From assembly GCA_035559815.1 (NCBI GenBank), contig DATMAT010000037.1, positions 1 through 64,000 of the forward strand: a stretch of 64,000 bases of DNA, in the 5' to 3' direction. Source of the stretch: Thermodesulfobacteriota bacterium. GTDB lineage: Bacteria; Desulfobacterota_D; UBA1144; Nemesobacterales; CSP1-2. Positions 62,321 to 64,000 of the stretch are shown here, piece by piece (positions within the stretch are counted from its first letter, which is position 1; the number at the start of each line of letters is the position of its first letter). A program made the translations under genes and the position numbers. The notes under the pieces were generated by a model, which made no database searches, was not told the origin of the DNA, and was given only the letters and a program-made list of their open reading frames with translations.

Positions 62321-62433
62321 GGCAAACACCTCTTTCTCTTTTGTGTTTAGTAGTTTAAATCGATTGTATGAAAGGTTCAAGAAAGAGCCTGGTGCGACCT
62401 GGGCAGTATATTTATCGTGCTGGCAGGAATGGT

Positions 62434-62778
62434 TTACACACCCCTGTCGGCATGTCTATATTTAATAATCTTTACCTTTTCCATCGTAACCAACCCTTCC
62501 CTCACCGTTTCGTTAAGAAAAGGTAAAATCCTATTCAAATTCTCCTCAGTATCCACTAGCTCTATGACAATCGGTAAGTCCTCGGATAGCCGAAGTAGTT
62601 TAGCGGTGTGTATGCGACTATTAGCGCCAAACCCCATTATACCGCGAATAACCGTGGCCCCGGCCAGGTTTAACTCCCTTGCTTTAAGCACAATCTCTTC
62701 ATAAAGAGCCCTCCCTTTATGGCTATCCGTCTCACCAATAAATATCCTCAGTAGCAACCCCTCTTCGGGCAAGTTCAT
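62434..62778 (-). CDS. DUF190 (UPF0166, PII-like) protein
   Basis: A 114-residue protein of the DUF190 family, with a predicted PII-like ferredoxin fold. Seen: GLLLRIFIGETDSHKGRALYEEI at the start, AGATVIRGIMGFGANSRIH, and DLPIVIELVDTEENLNRIL. It starts 12 bases after the crcB stop codon with GGAGGGCAGAAAA before its ATG. DUF190 genes commonly accompany crcB, and this one shares its fluoride-controlled transcript, so a role in fluoride handling or regulation of the channel is inferred; the mechanism is unknown. Confidence 0.92.
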   Translation of the reverse strand: MNLPEEGLLLRIFIGETDSHKGRALYEEIVLKARELNLAGATVIRGIMGFGANSRIHTAKLLRLSEDLPIVIELVDTEENLNRILPFLNETVREGLVTMEKVKIIKYRHADRGV

Positions 62779-62790
62779 TTTTCTGCCCTC

Positions 62791-63177
62791 CTATTTAAAA
62801 AGACCGATTAAATATCTGGAGATAACAAAGCCACAAAAAACCAGTACTAATCCCAATATATTACTCGCTAACATATTAAATATAGCAAATTTAATTTCAC
62901 CCTCCCGAAGAAGGTTAAAGCTCTCCAGGCCATAAGTAGAAAAAGTGGTGAAAGCACCCAGAGTACCTATGAAAATAAATGCTCTGGTGCTGGGTGAAAT
63001 AACCATTATTTCGAACAATTGCCAGAGAAACCCGATCAAGAAACAGCCAGCCAGGTTAACGATTAATGTCCCCCAGGGAAGTACTCCGTCCAAATATTTG
63101 TAGGTAAGGCCCGAAATAGCATATCGAAGCAAAGCCCCGGAGGCTCCGCCAATTGCGATAAGTAGTAGCTTTAACAT
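62791..63177 (-). CDS. crcB: Fluoride efflux channel CrcB/Fluc
   Basis: A 128-residue four-helix membrane protein of the Fluc family that exports fluoride as a dual-topology dimer. Seen: GGASGALLRYAISGL at the start, WGTLIVNLAGCFLIGFL with the conserved N, and GTLGAFTTFSTYGLES with the phenylalanine box and Na+-site region, then a C-terminal hydrophobic end LVLVFCGFVISRYLI. The fluoride riboswitch 110 bases upstream on the same strand confirms the role. DUF190 gene follows directly. Confidence 0.97.
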   Translation of the reverse strand: MLKLLLIAIGGASGALLRYAISGLTYKYLDGVLPWGTLIVNLAGCFLIGFLWQLFEIMVISPSTRAFIFIGTLGAFTTFSTYGLESFNLLREGEIKFAIFNMLASNILGLVLVFCGFVISRYLIGLFK

Positions 63178-63285
63178 TCTTTTTCTCCCGGATACATAGC
63201 AATGTGAGTATTCAAGGTCATATTTTGCTATCTTTGGTCGATCCGATTAAGGCTTACAGCCCTTATTTTAAGGATTAGATTTTTA

Positions 63286-63345
63286 CGAGGAGTCATCAAC
63301 TATCCAGGCAAGGATAGTGGTTGGAGGTGAACCCCATCACCTATT
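63286..63345 (-). promoter_or_regulatory. Fluoride (crcB motif) riboswitch
   Basis: Read on the minus strand: GGTGATGGGGTTCACC at about 63341-63326, then an ACTATCC/GGATAGT stem (63319-63313 with 63305-63299), then TGATGACTCCTCG to 63286. These elements, GATG + G-rich P1, hairpin P2 and the terminal TGATGACTCCT, are the invariant parts of the fluoride riboswitch that forms a pseudoknot and opens expression when fluoride binds. It precedes crcB, as expected. No clear terminator hairpin stem with a T-run was found between it and crcB, so control may be translational or use a less obvious hairpin. Confidence 0.92.
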
Positions 63346-63464
63346 TCATTTAATCATATACGTAAATTCCTATCAGTCAATGCTATACCCTTTTCATGAT
63401 ATTACCGAGAGCACCACAATTCGGAGAGAAATATGTTATGTATTTTACGAGTTAATCAAAAAGG

Positions 63465-63491
63465 TTGACCTTCTATACTTTTTTCTATAAT
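63465..63491 (+). promoter_or_regulatory. Sigma-70-like promoter of the GAF-protein gene
   Basis: TTGACC at 63465-63470 and TATAAT at 63486-63491 with a 15-base spacer; a slightly shifted TAATAT (63488-63493) gives 17. TTGACC overlaps the first possible start codon (TTG at 63465), so that start cannot be used on a transcript from here; a downstream start is needed. Consensus match only. Confidence 0.6.
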
Positions 63492-63518
63492 ATATGCTGC
63501 ACAGGGAGGAGCAAGAAG

Positions 63519-63968
63519 ATAGATTACAAGGAGTTGGATAGACGAATCTCAGAAGTATTTGGTTTAGGCCAAAATTGTGTCTTTACACTCACCCTTGACA
63601 AACATGGGACCCTTTTGGAATTTGCCTACCCCCCCAAGCTGATAAAAAACAAGGTACCTGTAGATAATAAAACCGTGGTGGGGCGTGCTGTCATAGCTAA
63701 ACGTCCTTACATCTCAAACAATATACAAAAGGAAAGCAGCTCGGTCATACTTAATTGCCTCATGGCAATGGGGACCACCCCGGTTCAAAAATCGATCACC
63801 TACCCAATAGTAATGGGCGAGCGGGTAATCGCGGTTATCCAGGTGGTAAGAAAGGGGGAAAATATTTCGGATGTCGCTGATTTTCAGAAGGAGGACCTGG
63901 AGAAAATCAAATCAGTCCTCGATGACCTGTTTACCCTTCATGTCGTGAAGCCGGCGGCAGGTGAGTAG
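63519..63968 (+). CDS. GAF domain protein, probable non-ATG start
   Basis: About 150 residues with a GAF-like domain: the segment VFGLGQNCVFTLTLDKHGTL, KTVVGRAVIAKRPYISNNI, SITYPIVMGERVIAVIQVV and a C-terminal helix EDLEKIKSVLDDL. GAF domains bind small ligands or redox cofactors; no output domain is present, so it may act as a sensory partner. The annotated start is an ATA at 63519 preceded eight bases earlier by GGGAGGA, which is an unusual but well-positioned choice. The alternative TTG at 63534 has no space to AAGGAG. The longer TTG at 63465 lies inside the promoter and is discarded. Confidence 0.75.
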   Translation: MDYKELDRRISEVFGLGQNCVFTLTLDKHGTLLEFAYPPKLIKNKVPVDNKTVVGRAVIAKRPYISNNIQKESSSVILNCLMAMGTTPVQKSITYPIVMGERVIAVIQVVRKGENISDVADFQKEDLEKIKSVLDDLFTLHVVKPAAGE

Positions 63969-64000
63969 GTTTGTGCTATCTGGAAGTTGCCGATAGGGCC

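Overview
The window is a piece of chromosome from an uncultured-looking Gram-negative bacterium. Evidence for a Gram-negative, Desulfobacterota-like host includes an intact rpsU-dnaG-rpoD operon, a RseP-type site-2 protease next to uppS and dxr, lipoproteins, an NlpD-like LysM/M23 hydrolase, and the local order merR - tRNA-Pro - surE. No marker here fixes the phylum. All standard stop codons, including TAG, end real genes, so there is no sign of recoding. Protein-coding genes are mostly ordinary housekeeping genes, but many spacers are filled with short palindromic or dispersed repeats, which is a strong character of this genome.

Layout. 1-5 kb: the end of a PQ-loop/SemiSWEET transporter gene runs off the left edge, then a FAD monooxygenase, a luciferase-like flavin oxidoreductase and a PAS protein with a Cys-rich tail, separated by repeat-filled spacers. 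5-14 kb (mostly minus strand): M1 aminopeptidase, a GIY-YIG protein shortened by an amber codon, a CoxE-type VWA protein with its MoxR AAA+ ATPase, YajQ, an SGNH hydrolase, a membrane protein and an AcpH-like phosphodiesterase. 14-24 kb: a large receiver-GAF-PAS-PAS-PAS histidine kinase, a geranylgeranyl-reductase-like flavoprotein, an inositol-phosphatase-like protein, serS, and the RNA-repair pair rtcB and archease, followed by an UPF0173 hydrolase.

24.6-30.5 kb is the most accessory-looking part: a PPOX flavoprotein, a methyltransferase and an acetyltransferase, then an AT-rich gene of unknown function with a HEPN-like R-x4-H motif preceded by a perfect operator-like palindrome, and a 711-residue protein that joins a winged-helix-like segment, a J-domain and predicted beta-propeller-like repeats. 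30.8-46.5 kb: Nudix hydrolase, DUF58 protein, rseP-dxr-uppS (without cdsA between them), a split transketolase, a CtpA-type protease with a YibQ-like deacetylase, rpsU-dnaG-rpoD, a tyrosine recombinase with two catalytic positions changed, and a lone 5S rRNA gene with its own promoter.

46.7-64 kb: purN, DUF2007, DAHP synthase, aroB-trmB-lipoprotein, an nlpD-like gene partly overlapping a LOG-like gene, apt, surE with a VTT-family membrane protein, tRNA-Pro(GGG), a MerR regulator, a PAS protein, nitrilase, rnhB, dapA, asd and rpiB. At the right end is a clear fluoride riboswitch in front of crcB and a DUF190 gene, diverging from a GAF protein whose promoter rules out the upstream start codons. 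Chorismate synthesis (DAHP synthase, AroB), lysine/threonine synthesis (Asd, DapA), and isoprenoid/undecaprenyl synthesis (Dxr, UppS) are each partly encoded here.

Three related repeat insertions with 12-bp terminal inverted repeats (18.3 kb, 24.4 kb, 32.4 kb) look like a MITE family, and rtcB is bracketed by direct repeats. No CRISPR array, prophage or complete insertion sequence was seen.
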